Position numbers and translations under genes: made by a program. This document shows positions 26,102 to 38,344 of a stretch of 64,000 nucleotides of DNA, in pieces (the first letter of the stretch is position 1; every line of letters starts with the position of its first letter). The notes under the pieces were generated by a model. The model did not search any database, was not told the DNA's origin, and was given only the letters and a program-made list of their open reading frames with translations. The stretch lies in NCBI GenBank assembly GCA_002412965.1, contig DHWB01000007.1, positions 62,001-126,000 of the forward strand, written 5' to 3'. Source of the DNA: Desulfomicrobium sp. UBA5193 (GTDB taxonomy: Bacteria > Desulfobacterota > Desulfovibrionia > Desulfovibrionales > Desulfomicrobiaceae).

Positions 26102-29100
26102 CTAACGCCGCTGCCCTGCCAGAGTTTCGGCTATTTTTTGCAGGAGGCTCTCAATCTTTAAGGGCTTAGCAACATATCCGTTCATGCCGGCGGCCAGGAA
26201 CTTCTCCTTGTCTCCGTCCATGGCGTACGCCGTCAGGGCGATGATAGGGACGTCCCTCTTTGGGCCGAGGGCGGTGGACTCACGGATAATGCGGGTCGCT
26301 TCGATCCCGTCCATGACTGGCATCTGGATGTCCATGAGAATACAGTCGATGTCGTTTGCGGCCAGCAGTTCAAAAGCCTGTCTGCCGTTTTCAGCCAGAA
26401 ACACCTCGTGTCCAGTTTTTTCCAGGAGCTTCTGGGTCGGAAGGCGGTTGGACGGGTCGTCCTCGACCAGGAGTACGCGCAGTCTGTAGCCTGTCCCGGT
26501 GAAGGATGTTTCGGCGGCGCTTGATGACGCATCCGCATGTGTTCTGAAGGGCAGGACGACATGCACGCTCGTGCCTTCGCCGGGGGTGCTCTCTATGGTG
26601 ATGGTTCCGTCCATGAGGTCGACCAGCCTTTGCACGATGGACAGGCCCAGCCCTGCGCCCTGATAATTGCGGGTAAAGGAGTTTTCGACCTGCCGGAACG
26701 GCTCGAAGATGTCGCGGAGCCTGTCTTCGGCGATGCCGATGCCTGTATCCGTGACGCAAAAATGCACGCGATAGCTGTCTTCCTCATTTACGGACAGGGC
26801 CTTGATGTCCATGACGACCCTGCCGCGCTCCGTGAATTTGAGGGCGTTGCCCACCAGGTTGAAGAGCACCTGGCGCACCCGCATTTCATCTCCGACCAGG
26901 ACTTCGGGCATACCCGGGGCAAGGTTGCATTCCAGAGCCACGCTCTTGTTTCTGGCCGTGACTGCGAAAAGCCCGGAGACGGAGTCGACGATCTCCTGGA
27001 TCTGGAAGGGTGCTTTGCGAATCTCCATCTTGCCCGCCTCCACCCTGGAGAGGTCGAGAATGTCCGCCAGGAGTCTGGTCAGGCGATTGGCGGCCTCTGT
27101 GGCCATTTTGATGTAGCTGGCCTGTTCGGCGTCAAGCGGGGTGGTCTCCACGAGCTGAAGCATGCCCATGACCCCGTTGATGGGGGTGCGAATCTCATGG
27201 CTCATGTTGGCCAGAAATTCACTTTTTGCCTGGTTGGCGGTCTCTGCTTGCGTCTTTGCCTGGAGCAGAGCTTCTTCAGCCCGTTTTTGTTCAGTTATGT
27301 CCCGAAACTCCGTAACCCGAACAGTCGTTTCCTTATATGGGATGTTTCGCGCATCGAGGCGGATGGGGTATTCTTCCCCGTTTTTGCGAAGGCCTAACGC
27401 CTCATAGGGACCTTCGTGTCCGGACAGGATATTGCTCATAACCATGTCGCGGGATTTTTCGGATATGAGCATGAGGCCGTTCATCCCGATCAGTTCATCT
27501 GTGGAATAGCCGGTTATTTCGGAGAGCCCCTGATTGCAGTCCAGGATGATGCCCTTGTCGTGAATGGCGATGCCGCCGAAAGAGGCATTGTGAAGGACTT
27601 TGAAACGTTCTTCACTGTCCTGCAGTTCTCTTGTCCTCACTTTCACCTGCCTACGCAGCATCCAGGACCATAGAAAAAATCCGAACAGAAGCAGAAGCAG
27701 TGGCACAACGACCATGGCGAGATTGCGCAGGATGGCGACAAACGACGGGGGTTGCGGCTCGTACACGCCCATCCATTTTTCATGCAGGCGACGGTATTCG
27801 CCGGAATCCTCGAGGACCTGCAACCCCTCGCTGAACTGCGCCAGAAGCGCCGCATGACCTTTGGGTACGGCATAGCAGTAATCCAGGGAAAAAAATGAAT
27901 TTTGGCCCAGTTGCAGGTTTGTCCACCCGCGCGCCTTGATGATGTGCAGGGCGATGATGCGAGGGACCAACGCGCAGTCATGTTTTCCCTCGGCCAGTTC
28001 TCTCAGCATGTCCTCAGGGCTCTCCACGGTAAAAATCTGAGACTCCAGACCTCGCTTCAACAGATAGTCGTGGATGACGTCTCCTTCCTGGACGACGATG
28101 CTCTTGCCTTTGAGATCGCTTAATGAAACCGGCGTAGCTCTTTCTCCGCGTCGCACCACAACTGCGTAATTGTTCACTGAGTGGGCTTGGGTGAAGTCGA
28201 ATTTACGGTCCCGCTCCACAGAATAGAACATTCCTTGAACAGCATCGATTTCGCCTCGCTCCAGATCGCTCAGCACATCCGCCCAGGGTCCGAGACGGAT
28301 TTCAACGTCAAGCCCCATCTCCCTGGCAATCATCCGGGTGAGCTCGACATTGAAACCGGCCGGTTTTCCCTTTTCGTCCAGATACTCGAACGGAGGATAG
28401 CGATGATCACCCCCCACGACGATGCGGCGCTGTCCCGGCAGTTCCAGGGCGGCGAACCATCGGGAGTGGAGACGGCGGAGGGTTCCGTCGGCGACGACAA
28501 TGGCGAGCCCTTCGTTCAGCAAGGCCAGCATGTCGCTGTCGCCATTTTTGACGGCGAAGCAGAAATCCTGACGAAAGCCCTCGATGGGCTTGTCGACAAT
28601 CCGCAGGTTCGCAAGTCCGGTTGCAGGAATGAGGCGCAACGCCACAAGGCGTTGCACAACCACTGCGTCGTGAAGCCCCTGGGACAACTCGTGCAGGGCT
28701 TGTTCAAAGCTGGGCGTGGTTTGGATCAGTATGCCGCGTTCTTCCCGACGCAGGAATTCCTCGGCGTTGTCGCCGCGCATGACGGCCACCCGCCGTCCCT
28801 TGAGATCGGCCAGGCTCTGGATATCCCGCGTCCCGGAGCGCACCACGATGGCCCCGTGCAGGGACATGTAGGGCACGGTGAAATCAAAGAGCTCTTCACG
28901 CTCGGGCGTGCGGCCAACCAGAGGCAGGACCTGCACATCACCCTGTTCCAGCCAGCCCTTGACTTCGCCCCAGGGCCCCGTGCGAAAGGTGACGTCGCGG
29001 CCCATGGCGGCCAGGGCGGCACGCAGAAGTTCCACGGAAAAACCGTCTGCGCGGCCCGTTTCATCAACAATGGAAAAAGGCGGGTAATCGATCTCGGCGG

Positions 29101-29302
29101 CTGAGATGACAGGTGACGATGGTTCGGATGCGACGGCAGTTCGCGGCACTTGCAGGATGAAGACGAGCAGCATGAGCGCGAGCAACGCCACGACGTATCG
29201 CCGAGGCCTGGAGACATGAACGCCCGAATGGTTCGAGTCGTCACCGGCAAAGAAAATTTGTTCGCTCATTTTTTTTCCGGAACACTTGGGGATGTTGACC
29301 AT
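26102..29302 (-). CDS. BvgS-like hybrid sensor kinase with two periplasmic binding domains
   Basis: Seen: 1066 residues. A signal anchor ([19 protein letters not shown]) leads to two tandem SBP_bac_3 domains (about 60-290 and 300-530), a membrane helix ([20 protein letters not shown]), a PAS domain, the dimerisation helix [20 protein letters not shown] with the phosphorylated His, an ATPase domain ([34 protein letters not shown]) and a receiver [12 protein letters not shown] with Asp in [11 protein letters not shown]. Known: BvgS/EvgS have this layout and sense small ligands through the Venus-flytrap pair. No Hpt domain is present, so a separate phosphotransfer protein or direct signalling is needed. 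A second ATG at 29269 is an equally good start; neither has a strong ribosome-binding site. Confidence 0.92.
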   Translation of the reverse strand: MVNIPKCSGKKMSEQIFFAGDDSNHSGVHVSRPRRYVVALLALMLLVFILQVPRTAVASEPSSPVISAAEIDYPPFSIVDETGRADGFSVELLRAALAAMGRDVTFRTGPWGEVKGWLEQGDVQVLPLVGRTPEREELFDFTVPYMSLHGAIVVRSGTRDIQSLADLKGRRVAVMRGDNAEEFLRREERGILIQTTPSFEQALHELSQGLHDAVVVQRLVALRLIPATGLANLRIVDKPIEGFRQDFCFAVKNGDSDMLALLNEGLAIVVADGTLRRLHSRWFAALELPGQRRIVVGGDHRYPPFEYLDEKGKPAGFNVELTRMIAREMGLDVEIRLGPWADVLSDLERGEIDAVQGMFYSVERDRKFDFTQAHSVNNYAVVVRRGERATPVSLSDLKGKSIVVQEGDVIHDYLLKRGLESQIFTVESPEDMLRELAEGKHDCALVPRIIALHIIKARGWTNLQLGQNSFFSLDYCYAVPKGHAALLAQFSEGLQVLEDSGEYRRLHEKWMGVYEPQPPSFVAILRNLAMVVVPLLLLLFGFFLWSWMLRRQVKVRTRELQDSEERFKVLHNASFGGIAIHDKGIILDCNQGLSEITGYSTDELIGMNGLMLISEKSRDMVMSNILSGHEGPYEALGLRKNGEEYPIRLDARNIPYKETTVRVTEFRDITEQKRAEEALLQAKTQAETANQAKSEFLANMSHEIRTPINGVMGMLQLVETTPLDAEQASYIKMATEAANRLTRLLADILDLSRVEAGKMEIRKAPFQIQEIVDSVSGLFAVTARNKSVALECNLAPGMPEVLVGDEMRVRQVLFNLVGNALKFTERGRVVMDIKALSVNEEDSYRVHFCVTDTGIGIAEDRLRDIFEPFRQVENSFTRNYQGAGLGLSIVQRLVDLMDGTITIESTPGEGTSVHVVLPFRTHADASSSAAETSFTGTGYRLRVLLVEDDPSNRLPTQKLLEKTGHEVFLAENGRQAFELLAANDIDCILMDIQMPVMDGIEATRIIRESTALGPKRDVPIIALTAYAMDGDKEKFLAAGMNGYVAKPLKIESLLQKIAETLAGQRR

Positions 29303-29359
29303 GACCGTCTGACACTCTTGTGGACTACATCCATGAAAATCTCAAGGCATGCCCCAGTG

Positions 29360-30415
29360 TCACCCAATCCTGTACCACACCCCTCTGCCTTGACCCTGCA
29401 TGGTCAACTGCCTGTTTTCCACCAACTTGCGGAAGTGTTCTTTCAATGTATTCCGACTGGCCCCGGTCAGGATGACCATTTCTTTCAACGTAACCCTTCC
29501 ATGTTCACGGGCGTGTTCCAGAATACGCAGGGAGAGTACCGACAACGCGGCCAGCACGAGATGCTCCTTCTCAACCTTCTTTTCCAACCGTTTCATCTGT
29601 TGATGCAGAAAACGTAAAAAAAACAAAAGCCAGGGCTGCCAGTTGGGGGCATCCGCACGAATCGTTGCCTGCGTCTGACGCAGGGCAAGATAGTAGCCAT
29701 ATTTGTTGTTCTCGATGACGCTTTCAAGCGAACTGTATGGCGTGTAGGCATAGCCGCAGCGCAGCAGCAGGAGCGTGGTCAGGATGCGGGATAAACGTCC
29801 GTTGCCGTCTTGAAAAGGATGGATCGCCAGGAAACTTACGGTAAAGATACCAATGACCAGCAGGGGGTGCAGGCTTCGAGTTTCCAGCGCGGCATTTGTC
29901 CACTCGACCAGCTCGCGCATAAGGCGGGGCGTATCAAAGGGAGCGGCAGTTTCAAAGACGATACCTATTTGATGCCCTTCCTCTTCGAAGGTGGCCATGT
30001 TGTTCGGGGATGTTTTATAATTGCCCCGGACGCGTTCATCTCTATCGCTGTGGCACAGCAAGTCCCGGTGAAGCTGGCGTATGTGGTTTTCCGTCAGGGG
30101 AATGTATTCCCAAGACTGAAAAATCTGATCCATTGTTTCCGCATATCCGGCCACTTCCTGTTCGTCGCGCGAGGTAAAGGAGTGGATGGAAAGGTTTGCC
30201 AGCAGCTTTCCCACCTCGCTGTCGGAGAGTTTGCTGCCCTCAATGCGGGTAGAAGAGCCGATGCTTTCAATGGTAGCAATCCGGCGCAAGGCGGAAAGCC
30301 GCTCCGGAGCGAGCATGCCCAGAGCTTTCCATGCGCCTTTAAATTCGTCTATTTCTGCAATAAGGCCAAGGAGTCCGGGCGTAATATTCAGGGAGTCGGT
30401 GTTTATCATGCCCAT
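29360..30415 (-). CDS. Fic-family protein (AMPylator-type) with C-terminal winged helix
   Basis: Seen: 351 residues. The catalytic motif HPFQDGNGRLSR (HxFx[D/E]GNGRxxR) lies near residue 199. An N-terminal inhibitory helix SSTRIEGSKLS (S/T-x3-E-G) near 53-63 places it in class II, where the Glu blocks ATP binding. A Fic_N-type domain precedes it and a winged helix (RVTLKEMVILTGASRNTLKEHFRKL) ends it. Known: Fic enzymes transfer AMP or other nucleotides to protein hydroxyls; chromosomal proteins of this form with a winged helix are common and their targets mostly unknown. The bases just upstream hold two near-identical ACATCCATTT repeats (30430 and 30455), perhaps sites for its own DNA-binding domain. 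Confidence 0.92.
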   Translation of the reverse strand: MGMINTDSLNITPGLLGLIAEIDEFKGAWKALGMLAPERLSALRRIATIESIGSSTRIEGSKLSDSEVGKLLANLSIHSFTSRDEQEVAGYAETMDQIFQSWEYIPLTENHIRQLHRDLLCHSDRDERVRGNYKTSPNNMATFEEEGHQIGIVFETAAPFDTPRLMRELVEWTNAALETRSLHPLLVIGIFTVSFLAIHPFQDGNGRLSRILTTLLLLRCGYAYTPYSSLESVIENNKYGYYLALRQTQATIRADAPNWQPWLLFFLRFLHQQMKRLEKKVEKEHLVLAALSVLSLRILEHAREHGRVTLKEMVILTGASRNTLKEHFRKLVENRQLTMQGQGRGVWYRIG

Positions 30416-30543
30416 TTATACATCCGAAAACATCCATTTCGTCAAGCCGCAAATACATCCATTTTTATCCGTTTGCCTGATGTAATGAACTACGTTTGCA
30501 CTACGCTATCCCTCCTCAGCCTCAAGTTTTACCGGGAAAGCTT

Positions 30544-31434
30544 TCACCCCTTCCGCCCCAGCTCCTCGAAAACCCGACCCGCATTGTAGCTGCTGCGCAC
30601 CAGCGGCGCGCTGAACACGAACTCGAGCCCCGCTTCCCGGCCCCACAGCGCGTACTGTTCGAACACGTCGGGATGAACATAGCGCTCGACCGGCGGATGA
30701 TTGCGGCTGGGGCGCATGTACTGGCCCACCGTGGCGATGCGGCACCCGGCGGCCGCCAGATCCTTGAGCACCCAACGCACCTCCTCGTCCGTCTCCCCCA
30801 GTCCGACCATGAGCCCGCTCTTGGGCACGCCGCCCGCCTGCCGGACCCGGCGCAGCAACTCAAGGCTCTGGGCATAATCGGCCTGGGGTCTGATCCGGCC
30901 GTAGTGCGCGGGAGCGGTCTCCACGTTGTGGTTGATGATCTCCGGCGCGGCGTCCAGCACCGCCTGCAGGGCCGAAGGAGAACCCTTGAAATCCGGGATG
31001 AGCACTTCGATGGAGGGCGCGCCGTCCTTGCAGGCCTCGCGCACGGCGCGGATCACGGCCGCAAAATGCGCCGAGCCTCCGTCCGGCAGATCGTCGCGGG
31101 TGACCGAGGTGATGACCACGTGCTTGAGGCCCAGCGTCTTCGCCGCCTGGCCCACGCGGCGCGGCTCGTCCATGTCCAGCGGCTCCGGGAGGCCAGGCGT
31201 GATGTTGCAGAACGCGCAGTTGCGGGTGCAGACATGGCCCAGGATAAGAAATGTGGCCGTGCCCTGGGAATAGCACTCGAACATGTTCGGGCACTTGGCA
31301 TTGCGGCAGACCGTATGCAGACCAAGGCTCTCCACCAGCCGGTCGGTTCCTGCAAAGGCAGGGTTACTGGGCAGTTTGGTGCGCAGCCACGGAGGGATGC
31401 GCAAATACGGCGCGGAATTCTCGGGCACAGACAT
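30544..31434 (-). CDS. lipA: Lipoyl synthase
   Basis: Radical-SAM enzyme inserting two sulfurs into octanoyl groups on lipoyl domains. Seen: the auxiliary-cluster motif [12 protein letters not shown] near the N terminus and the radical-SAM motif [10 protein letters not shown], then [16 protein letters not shown] and the C-terminal [12 protein letters not shown], whose RSSY Ser binds the auxiliary cluster. From the ATG at 31434, with AGGAG upstream, it has 296 residues, the normal length; a start at 31500 would add an unrelated tail. The first 71 bases overlap the end of lipB, in another frame, so the two genes are expressed together. Confidence 0.95.
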   Translation of the reverse strand: MSVPENSAPYLRIPPWLRTKLPSNPAFAGTDRLVESLGLHTVCRNAKCPNMFECYSQGTATFLILGHVCTRNCAFCNITPGLPEPLDMDEPRRVGQAAKTLGLKHVVITSVTRDDLPDGGSAHFAAVIRAVREACKDGAPSIEVLIPDFKGSPSALQAVLDAAPEIINHNVETAPAHYGRIRPQADYAQSLELLRRVRQAGGVPKSGLMVGLGETDEEVRWVLKDLAAAGCRIATVGQYMRPSRNHPPVERYVHPDVFEQYALWGREAGLEFVFSAPLVRSSYNAGRVFEELGRKG

Positions 31435-32020
31435 GCTTGATCTCCTGCATGGGTATGGATTCGTCATCAAGTTCGCGGTGGAGCGAGGTGGGCTCGGCAT
31501 CCGGCAGGCCGCACAGGGTGATGAGCCTGAACAGGGACAGATCGCGACCCACGTTCAGGGACACCCCGTGATACGATGTCCAGCGCCGCATGCCGATGCC
31601 GATGGACGCGATCTTGCGCGGCCCGATCCACACGCCGGGACGGCCTTCGGCCCTGCCTGCGGCCAGGCCAAAATGGTCCAGGGTGCGGATGACGACCTCC
31701 TCCAGATCGAAAAAGAAGCGGCGCATCCCTCCCGGACGCAAGGCGATGCGGAACACCGGATAGGCCACCAGCTGGCCCGGAAAATGACAGGTGATGTTCC
31801 CGCCGCGCCGGGTTTGGACCAGTTCAATGCCTTCTGTGGCCAAAGCCTCGTCACTGGCCAGAAGGTTCTCGCGCCCGCCGTTGCGTCCCAGGGTGATGAC
31901 CTTGGGATGCTCGAGCAAATACAGCGTATCCTCGGCCCCTTCCGACACCAATGGGAGCCGGTCCAGCTGAATGGCTTCGGCCTGCGCGTGGCTTACGAGC
32001 CCCAAATCGACAATCCGCAT
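31364..32020 (-). CDS. lipB: Octanoyltransferase
   Basis: Moves octanoate from acyl carrier protein to lipoyl domains, the step before LipA. Seen: 218 residues with the signature [20 protein letters not shown], the active-site Lys of [22 protein letters not shown] and the catalytic Cys of [13 protein letters not shown]. The ATG at 32020 has GGAGG four bases before it; a GTG one codon earlier would lie inside that site. The last 71 bases overlap lipA. The lipBA pair can lipoylate glycine-cleavage or 2-oxoacid dehydrogenase proteins. Confidence 0.95.
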   Translation of the reverse strand: MRIVDLGLVSHAQAEAIQLDRLPLVSEGAEDTLYLLEHPKVITLGRNGGRENLLASDEALATEGIELVQTRRGGNITCHFPGQLVAYPVFRIALRPGGMRRFFFDLEEVVIRTLDHFGLAAGRAEGRPGVWIGPRKIASIGIGMRRWTSYHGVSLNVGRDLSLFRLITLCGLPDAEPTSLHRELDDESIPMQEIKHVCAREFRAVFAHPSVAAHQTAQ

Positions 32021-32185
32021 CACACCTCCCGCGCCTTTCGGGCGGATTTTTCGTCGCGCAGGCGCGCAGGTCGTGTCAAGAACACAATTCCAGTCAAACC
32101 GTGGAACCCCTGCCCCGGCATTGTGCTTGTGTCCGCCACTCTTCCCGCGCTATGGGATGGCCCGATACAACTCCAAGGAGAGAAC

Positions 32186-32668
32186 ATGAACATAGACTGC
32201 GTCAACTGCAAAGCCCGTATTGATTCCTTCGAAGCCCTCATGACCGAGAACAAGAATCTGGCCGACATCCGCCTGGCCCCGGACAAGTGGACCTTGAAGG
32301 AGATGGTCGCGCATCTGATCGACTCCGCCTCCAACAACCACCAGCGCTTTGTCCGCCTGCAGCTTGAACCGGTGCTCGTTTTCCCGAAATATGACGCCGA
32401 AGAATGGAAAAACGCGACCAAAATCGCATCATTCGACCATGCTATCCTGGTCACCCTCTGGAAAACCTACAACACCCTGCTCATGCACCTGATCGAAAAC
32501 ATGAATCCAGCCGCCTTGAACCACGTCTGGAGACGCGAGGACAAGGACATCTCGCTGGAAGCGCTGATCCACGACTATTTCGCGCACATGGAACTGCACC
32601 GGAAACTGTTCGAGGATCGGGTGGGGGAAATCAGAGGATCCGTTTTCATGGACGCAACACCCCACTAA
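32186..32668 (+). CDS. DinB-superfamily protein
   Basis: Seen: 160 residues from an ATG with AAGGAGAG upstream. The four-helix DinB fold is indicated by LAPDKWTLKEMVAHLIDSAS near 31-50, with a first metal His, and by the C-terminal IHDYFAHMELHRKLFEDRVG with two more, giving the usual three-His metal site. Known: DinB-like proteins include bacillithiol and mycothiol S-transferases and many of unknown role. There is nothing in the surroundings (lipB diverging, transporter following) to fix the function. Stands alone. Confidence 0.8.
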   Translation: MNIDCVNCKARIDSFEALMTENKNLADIRLAPDKWTLKEMVAHLIDSASNNHQRFVRLQLEPVLVFPKYDAEEWKNATKIASFDHAILVTLWKTYNTLLMHLIENMNPAALNHVWRREDKDISLEALIHDYFAHMELHRKLFEDRVGEIRGSVFMDATPH

Positions 32669-32781
32669 GCGCACGGCATCTCGCTTATCTGCGCCTTTGA
32701 CGCTGCCCCCTGCCGGCCCACGGCGCACATCTTTACTACTTCGCCCCGTCAGCCTAGGGTGCGCTTTTGCGGAGGTGCACG

Positions 32782-33696
32782 GTGAACATTCTTCAGGCTA
32801 TCCTGCCTATTTTCTTACTCATCTTGACAGGATTTACGCTACGACGGGCAGAATTCCCAAGCGCCGGATTCTGGCCTCAGGCCGAGCGCTTGACCTACTA
32901 CGTGCTCTTTCCGGCCCTGCTCATCGACAAGCTGACCTCCATGCATGTCGGAGAACAACCGGTACTGCTCATGGCGGGGACCCTGGTCGTGAGCGTCTGT
33001 CTGCTGGCCGGGATACTCCTCGCGGTGCGGCCGTGGCTGCAAAGCGATGGACCGGCCTTCACCTCCATATTCCAGGGAGCCATCCGCCCCAACACCTATG
33101 TGGCCCTGTCCGCCGCCGGCGGGCTTTTCGGCGATCCGGGCCTGTCGCTTTCCGCTGTAGCGCTGATGACGATCATCCCTCTGGTCAACGTGCTCTGCGT
33201 CCTGGTACTGAACAGGCATGGCCGGGACACCGCCACGCACGGAGTGCGGGGAACCTTGATACAGCTCGGGCGCAATCCGCTCATCCTCTCCTGCGCGGCG
33301 GGCTTTGCCTTGCAGGCCGCCGGCATCACGCTGCCGTCAACAGTGCGGGAGGGTCTGCACATCATGGGCAGCGCGTCATTGCCGCTTGGCCTTTTGGCAG
33401 TGGGCGCGGGACTCTCCTTCTCCGCCGCGCTGGCGGGTTGGAAGGACATGGGATCAAGCGCGTTCTTCAAGCTCCTGGCCCTGCCGCTGCTGGCTTTTGT
33501 GGTGGGCCGGACGCTCGGACTCGACGGGACGCCGCTGGGCATCTGCCTGATCTTCACGGCCGTTCCGGTCTCGGTCTCCTCCTACATCCTGGCCCGGGTG
33601 CTCGGTGGAGACCACGAACGCATGGCCGCCATCATCACAGTGCAGACGCTGGCGGCGCTGGTGACGTTGCCGCTGGTGCTGGGCATGTTGCTTTGA
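32782..33696 (+). CDS. AEC-family transporter (auxin-efflux-carrier type)
   Basis: Seen: 304 residues, about ten membrane helices split by a soluble loop near the middle. It starts NILQAILPIFLLILTGFTLR after a GTG with GGAGG six bases upstream, and contains NPLILSCAAGFALQAAG and GSASLPLGLLAVGAGLSF, typical of AEC permeases. Known: bacterial members carry malate, malonate or other dicarboxylates or amino-acid derivatives; this one cannot be assigned. A TTG seven bases before the ribosome-binding site would add five residues and is less likely. It converges with nspC. Confidence 0.85.
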   Translation: MNILQAILPIFLLILTGFTLRRAEFPSAGFWPQAERLTYYVLFPALLIDKLTSMHVGEQPVLLMAGTLVVSVCLLAGILLAVRPWLQSDGPAFTSIFQGAIRPNTYVALSAAGGLFGDPGLSLSAVALMTIIPLVNVLCVLVLNRHGRDTATHGVRGTLIQLGRNPLILSCAAGFALQAAGITLPSTVREGLHIMGSASLPLGLLAVGAGLSFSAALAGWKDMGSSAFFKLLALPLLAFVVGRTLGLDGTPLGICLIFTAVPVSVSSYILARVLGGDHERMAAIITVQTLAALVTLPLVLGMLL

Positions 33697-33710
33697 AACT
33701 TTCCATACGA

Positions 33711-33745
33711 AAAAAAAACGGGAACCCGCGACTCCGGATTCCCGT
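33711..33745 (-). terminator. Intrinsic terminator after nspC
   Basis: Read on the minus strand, arms of ten bases (33735-33744 and 33719-33728, one G-U) form a hairpin and then run into TTTTTTTT. It lies 27 bases after the nspC stop, so it ends the polyamine operon. Confidence 0.85.
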
Positions 33746-33771
33746 CATGTATGATGATCACCAACCCCTCT

Positions 33772-34940
33772 TCAGGACAGCCGGTTTTTGAAATCCTCAT
33801 ACCCGAACTTGCGCACGACCCGCATGGAGTCGTCCTCGGGTTCGAAGATAGCGATGCTTGGCAGCTGGATGCCGTTGAAGGTGTTGGTCTTGACCATGGA
33901 GTAGTGGGCCATGTCCGTGAAGACGAGACGGTCCCCGGCCGCAAGCGGCTGATCGAAGGAGTATTCCCCGGCCACGTCGCCGGCCAGGCAGGACTGGCCA
34001 CCAAGGCGGCAGGTCCAGGCCTTTTCTCCGGCCAAGCCGGAACCGATGATGAACGGGCGGTACGGCATTTCGAGCACATCGGGCATGTGCGCCGGCACCG
34101 AGGTGTCCAGGATGACGATGGGCATGTCGGCATTGGTCACATCCAGCACCGTGCTGACCAGGTAGCCAGTATTGAGGGCCACGGCCTCGCCCGGTTCCAG
34201 ATAGACCTGCACCCCGTGACGAGCCTGGAAATCGTTGATCAGACGGCACAACAGGTCGATATCGTAATCGGGGCGGGTGATGTGGTGTCCGCCGCCGAAA
34301 TTGACGTAGTTCATGCGCGAAAAGAACTCCGCGAAGCTCTTCTCCACGGCTGCGATGGTCCGCTCCAGACAATCCGCGTTCTGTTCGCAGAGGTTGTGCC
34401 AATGCAGGCCGGTCACGCCCTGCAAGAGGTCGGGCCGAAAATCACGCCGCCGCACGCCCAGACGCGAACCCGGCGAACACGGGTCATAGATGGGCACGGC
34501 CCCTTCGGAATGCTCGGGATTGATGCGCACCCCAAGCTCAATCTCCCGCCCAAGGCGCGTGGCCTCCCCTTCGATCAGGTCCCGGAACTTTTCCAGCTGG
34601 GCAAAGGAATTGAAGACGATGTGATCGGCCGTGGTGCACAGGTCGAAAATGTCGGCCTGGGAATATCCGGCCGCAAAGGCGTGCACCTCGCGGCCGAACT
34701 CCTCCCGCCCGAGTCGCGCCTCATGGGGCGAGCTGGCGCAGACTCCATCGAGCACCTCGCGCAGCACCGGAAACACGCTCCACATGGCAAAACCTTTCAG
34801 CGCCAGCAGAATCTTGCACCCGGTACGCTCCTTGACCCCGGCCAGGACATCCAGATTGCGACGGATGAGCCCCAGATCGACCACAAAGGACGGCGTGGCC
34901 ACCTGATGGGCGTCAAACCGATATGCGGTCCGGCCATCCA

Positions 34941-34944
<4 letters not shown>
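33772..34944 (-). CDS. nspC: Carboxy(nor)spermidine decarboxylase
   Basis: PLP enzyme removing the carboxyl group from carboxyspermidine or carboxynorspermidine, last step of an alternative spermidine route. Seen: 390 residues of the alanine-racemase-fold decarboxylase family; the PLP Lys lies in LLALKGFAMWSVFPVL near residue 45, the phosphate loop is NFGGGHHIT, and YLEPGEAVA matches the C-terminal barrel. NspC proteins are of this length and lack the long insertion of SpeA. Its start overlaps the stop of the dehydrogenase-like gene before it (ATGA). With that gene and speA it forms a complete branch from arginine to spermidine, except for the agmatine-to-putrescine step, which is not in the window. 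Confidence 0.92.
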
Positions 34945-36131
<1,187 letters not shown>

Positions 36132-36167
36132 GGCACTCCTCCTTAAAAAAGGCATTTTCTTTTAAGA

Positions 36168-38135
36168 TTACAATCCGCTCGATAATCCGGTCGCGCAGGC
36201 ATCGGGATTTTCGCAGTCCCGGCCCACATTCAGATATGTGTATCCGCGCATGCCCCGCTCGTAGGCGCGCATGATCATGAAGCGCTCCTGAGGACTGATC
36301 TTGCCCTCGCGCACGCCCTGCTCTGCCACCTTGCGGAAATTCTCCAGAACCTGCTTGGGCTCGAATTCCACGTAGGACAGGACGTCGGCCACGCTGTCCC
36401 CTTCCAGTTCGCGGATGAAATCATAGGTGCCATCCTCGTTGATGCGCACGCTGACCACGTTGGTGTCGCCGAAAAGGTTATGCAGGTCGCCCAGTGTCTC
36501 CTGATAGGCGCCGACCAGGAACGCGCCCAGATAATAGGGCTCGCAGGGCTTGATCGAATGCAGCTCAAGGACACGCTTGACGCCGTGGATATCGATGAAG
36601 CTGTCCAGCTTGCCATCGCTGTCGCAGGTGATGTCGGCCAGGATGGCCTGCTCTTCGGGGCACTCGTCCAGCCGGTGCACGGGCATGATCGGGAAGAGGT
36701 GGCCGATGGCCCAGGCGTCGGGCAGGGACTGGAACACGCTCATGTTGCAGTAGTAGATGCTCGCCAAAGCCAGGTCCACGTCCTTCAGGGCCGAGGGCGG
36801 ATTCTTCATTTCCGGCAGCTTGTCGGCGATGTTGCGGATCACGGCCCAGAAGATGGTGTCGCTCAAGGCGCGCTGCCGCAGGCTGCACTGGCCGAGACGG
36901 AAGAGCTGGCGCATCTGGTCGCGGTAATAGATGGCGTCGTTGTAACATTCCTGCAGGTTCTTGAGGGACAGCGAGGTGTACACTTCCAGCAGGTTGTGGA
37001 TGGCCTCGGGGTCGTCATCATCAAGGGTCTGGGGCACGGTGCGATTTTCCAGGCGGCTGACATCCAGTACATTAAAAAGCAGCACCGAATAATAGGCCAC
37101 CGTGGCGCGGCCCGATTCTGTGATGATGTGCGGATGGGGCAGGTCGTGCTCGTCCACCGTGGCCATGACCGACTCGACGATGTCCGTGCAGTATTCCTCC
37201 AGGGAATAGTTGCGGCTGCTGGCGTAGTTGGTGTGGGAGCCGTCGTAGTCCACGGCCAGACCGCCGCCCAGGTCCAGAAAGCCCATGGCGCAGCCTTCCT
37301 TGACCAGCTCCGCGTACATGCGTGCGGCCTCGTGCACGGCTGTGCGGATGTCGCGAATATTCGGAATCTGGGAACCCAGATGAAAATGCAGGAGCTGCAC
37401 GCAATCGAGCATGGACTGGCTACGCATGTGGTCCAGCACGTCCACGACCTCGGCCGTGGACAGACCGAAGATGGACAGGTCGCCGGCCGACTCGGCCCAG
37501 TGGCCGCCCGCCTGGGTGGAGACCTTGATGCGCACGCCGATGCGCGGCTTGATGCCGAGGGCCTTGGCCCGGTCCAGGATCAGCGGCAGTTCGCTGGGCA
37601 TTTCAAGGACCAGAAAGCACAAAAAGCCCATCTTGCAGGCGTACAGCGCCAGGTCGATGTAGTCCTGATCCTTGTATCCGTTGCAGACCAGGCAGGCCTT
37701 GGGGTTGCGCAGAAAAGACAGGGCCGCGATAAGCTCGGCCTTGCTGCCGACCTCGTAGCCGTGGTTGTAACGGTCACCGACCTTGGCGATCTCTTCCAGA
37801 ACCTGCTGCTGCTGATTGACCTTGACCGGGTACACTCCGCGAAATTCACCCCTGTACTGCAGATCCTTGATGGCCGAGGCAAAAGACTCATGAAGCAGGG
37901 AAATCTGGGCATCTAGCAGATTCTCGATGCGCAGCAGTACCGGCAGGCCCAGACCGCGCTCCTGCAGGCCGCTAATGATGGAGGGAATGGGCACGCAGAC
38001 ATCCTTGCCCGGAAAAGGGGTGATGCCGAGCTTGCCGTCGGAGGTGACCTTGAAATAGCCGCCGCCCCAATTGTCCACGCCATAGAGTTCCGCGGAACGG
38101 TCCACGGTCCATTTTTCGAGATTCCGAGATCGCAT
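36168..38135 (-). CDS. speA: Biosynthetic arginine decarboxylase
   Basis: PLP-dependent decarboxylation of arginine to agmatine. Seen: 655 residues, the normal size of SpeA with its central insertion. The PLP Lys is in GVYPVKVNQQQQVLEEI near residue 100; HFHLGSQIPNIRDI and LDLGGGLAVDYDGS form the phosphate site; the catalytic Cys region ITCDSDGKLDSF is near 510. First gene of the minus-strand polyamine operon (speA, carboxyspermidine synthase, nspC). The enzyme(s) turning agmatine into putrescine must be elsewhere. Confidence 0.95.
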   Translation of the reverse strand: MRSRNLEKWTVDRSAELYGVDNWGGGYFKVTSDGKLGITPFPGKDVCVPIPSIISGLQERGLGLPVLLRIENLLDAQISLLHESFASAIKDLQYRGEFRGVYPVKVNQQQQVLEEIAKVGDRYNHGYEVGSKAELIAALSFLRNPKACLVCNGYKDQDYIDLALYACKMGFLCFLVLEMPSELPLILDRAKALGIKPRIGVRIKVSTQAGGHWAESAGDLSIFGLSTAEVVDVLDHMRSQSMLDCVQLLHFHLGSQIPNIRDIRTAVHEAARMYAELVKEGCAMGFLDLGGGLAVDYDGSHTNYASSRNYSLEEYCTDIVESVMATVDEHDLPHPHIITESGRATVAYYSVLLFNVLDVSRLENRTVPQTLDDDDPEAIHNLLEVYTSLSLKNLQECYNDAIYYRDQMRQLFRLGQCSLRQRALSDTIFWAVIRNIADKLPEMKNPPSALKDVDLALASIYYCNMSVFQSLPDAWAIGHLFPIMPVHRLDECPEEQAILADITCDSDGKLDSFIDIHGVKRVLELHSIKPCEPYYLGAFLVGAYQETLGDLHNLFGDTNVVSVRINEDGTYDFIRELEGDSVADVLSYVEFEPKQVLENFRKVAEQGVREGKISPQERFMIMRAYERGMRGYTYLNVGRDCENPDACATGLSSGL

Positions 38136-38344
38136 GAAAATCCTCCACCATCATACCTATAGAATGCAGGCCGCAGTCCAATCCGGGCCAGCGCACCCAT
38201 CTAAACAGCAGGGGGCACGCAGTCAATAAAACTTGTTCCAGGCTCTGGGCAAAGCGCCTCCCCAGCCCGCGCAAAAAATGAAATTTGCCTCCGCCAACGC
38301 TCTGGGCTATCTGCCGTATGCCTCTTCACCATCAGGAGCCTGCC

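Noticed and set aside
38136..38344. yybP-ykoY manganese riboswitch before mntP
   Set aside because: No conserved aptamer-like hairpins could be seen in these 209 bases.
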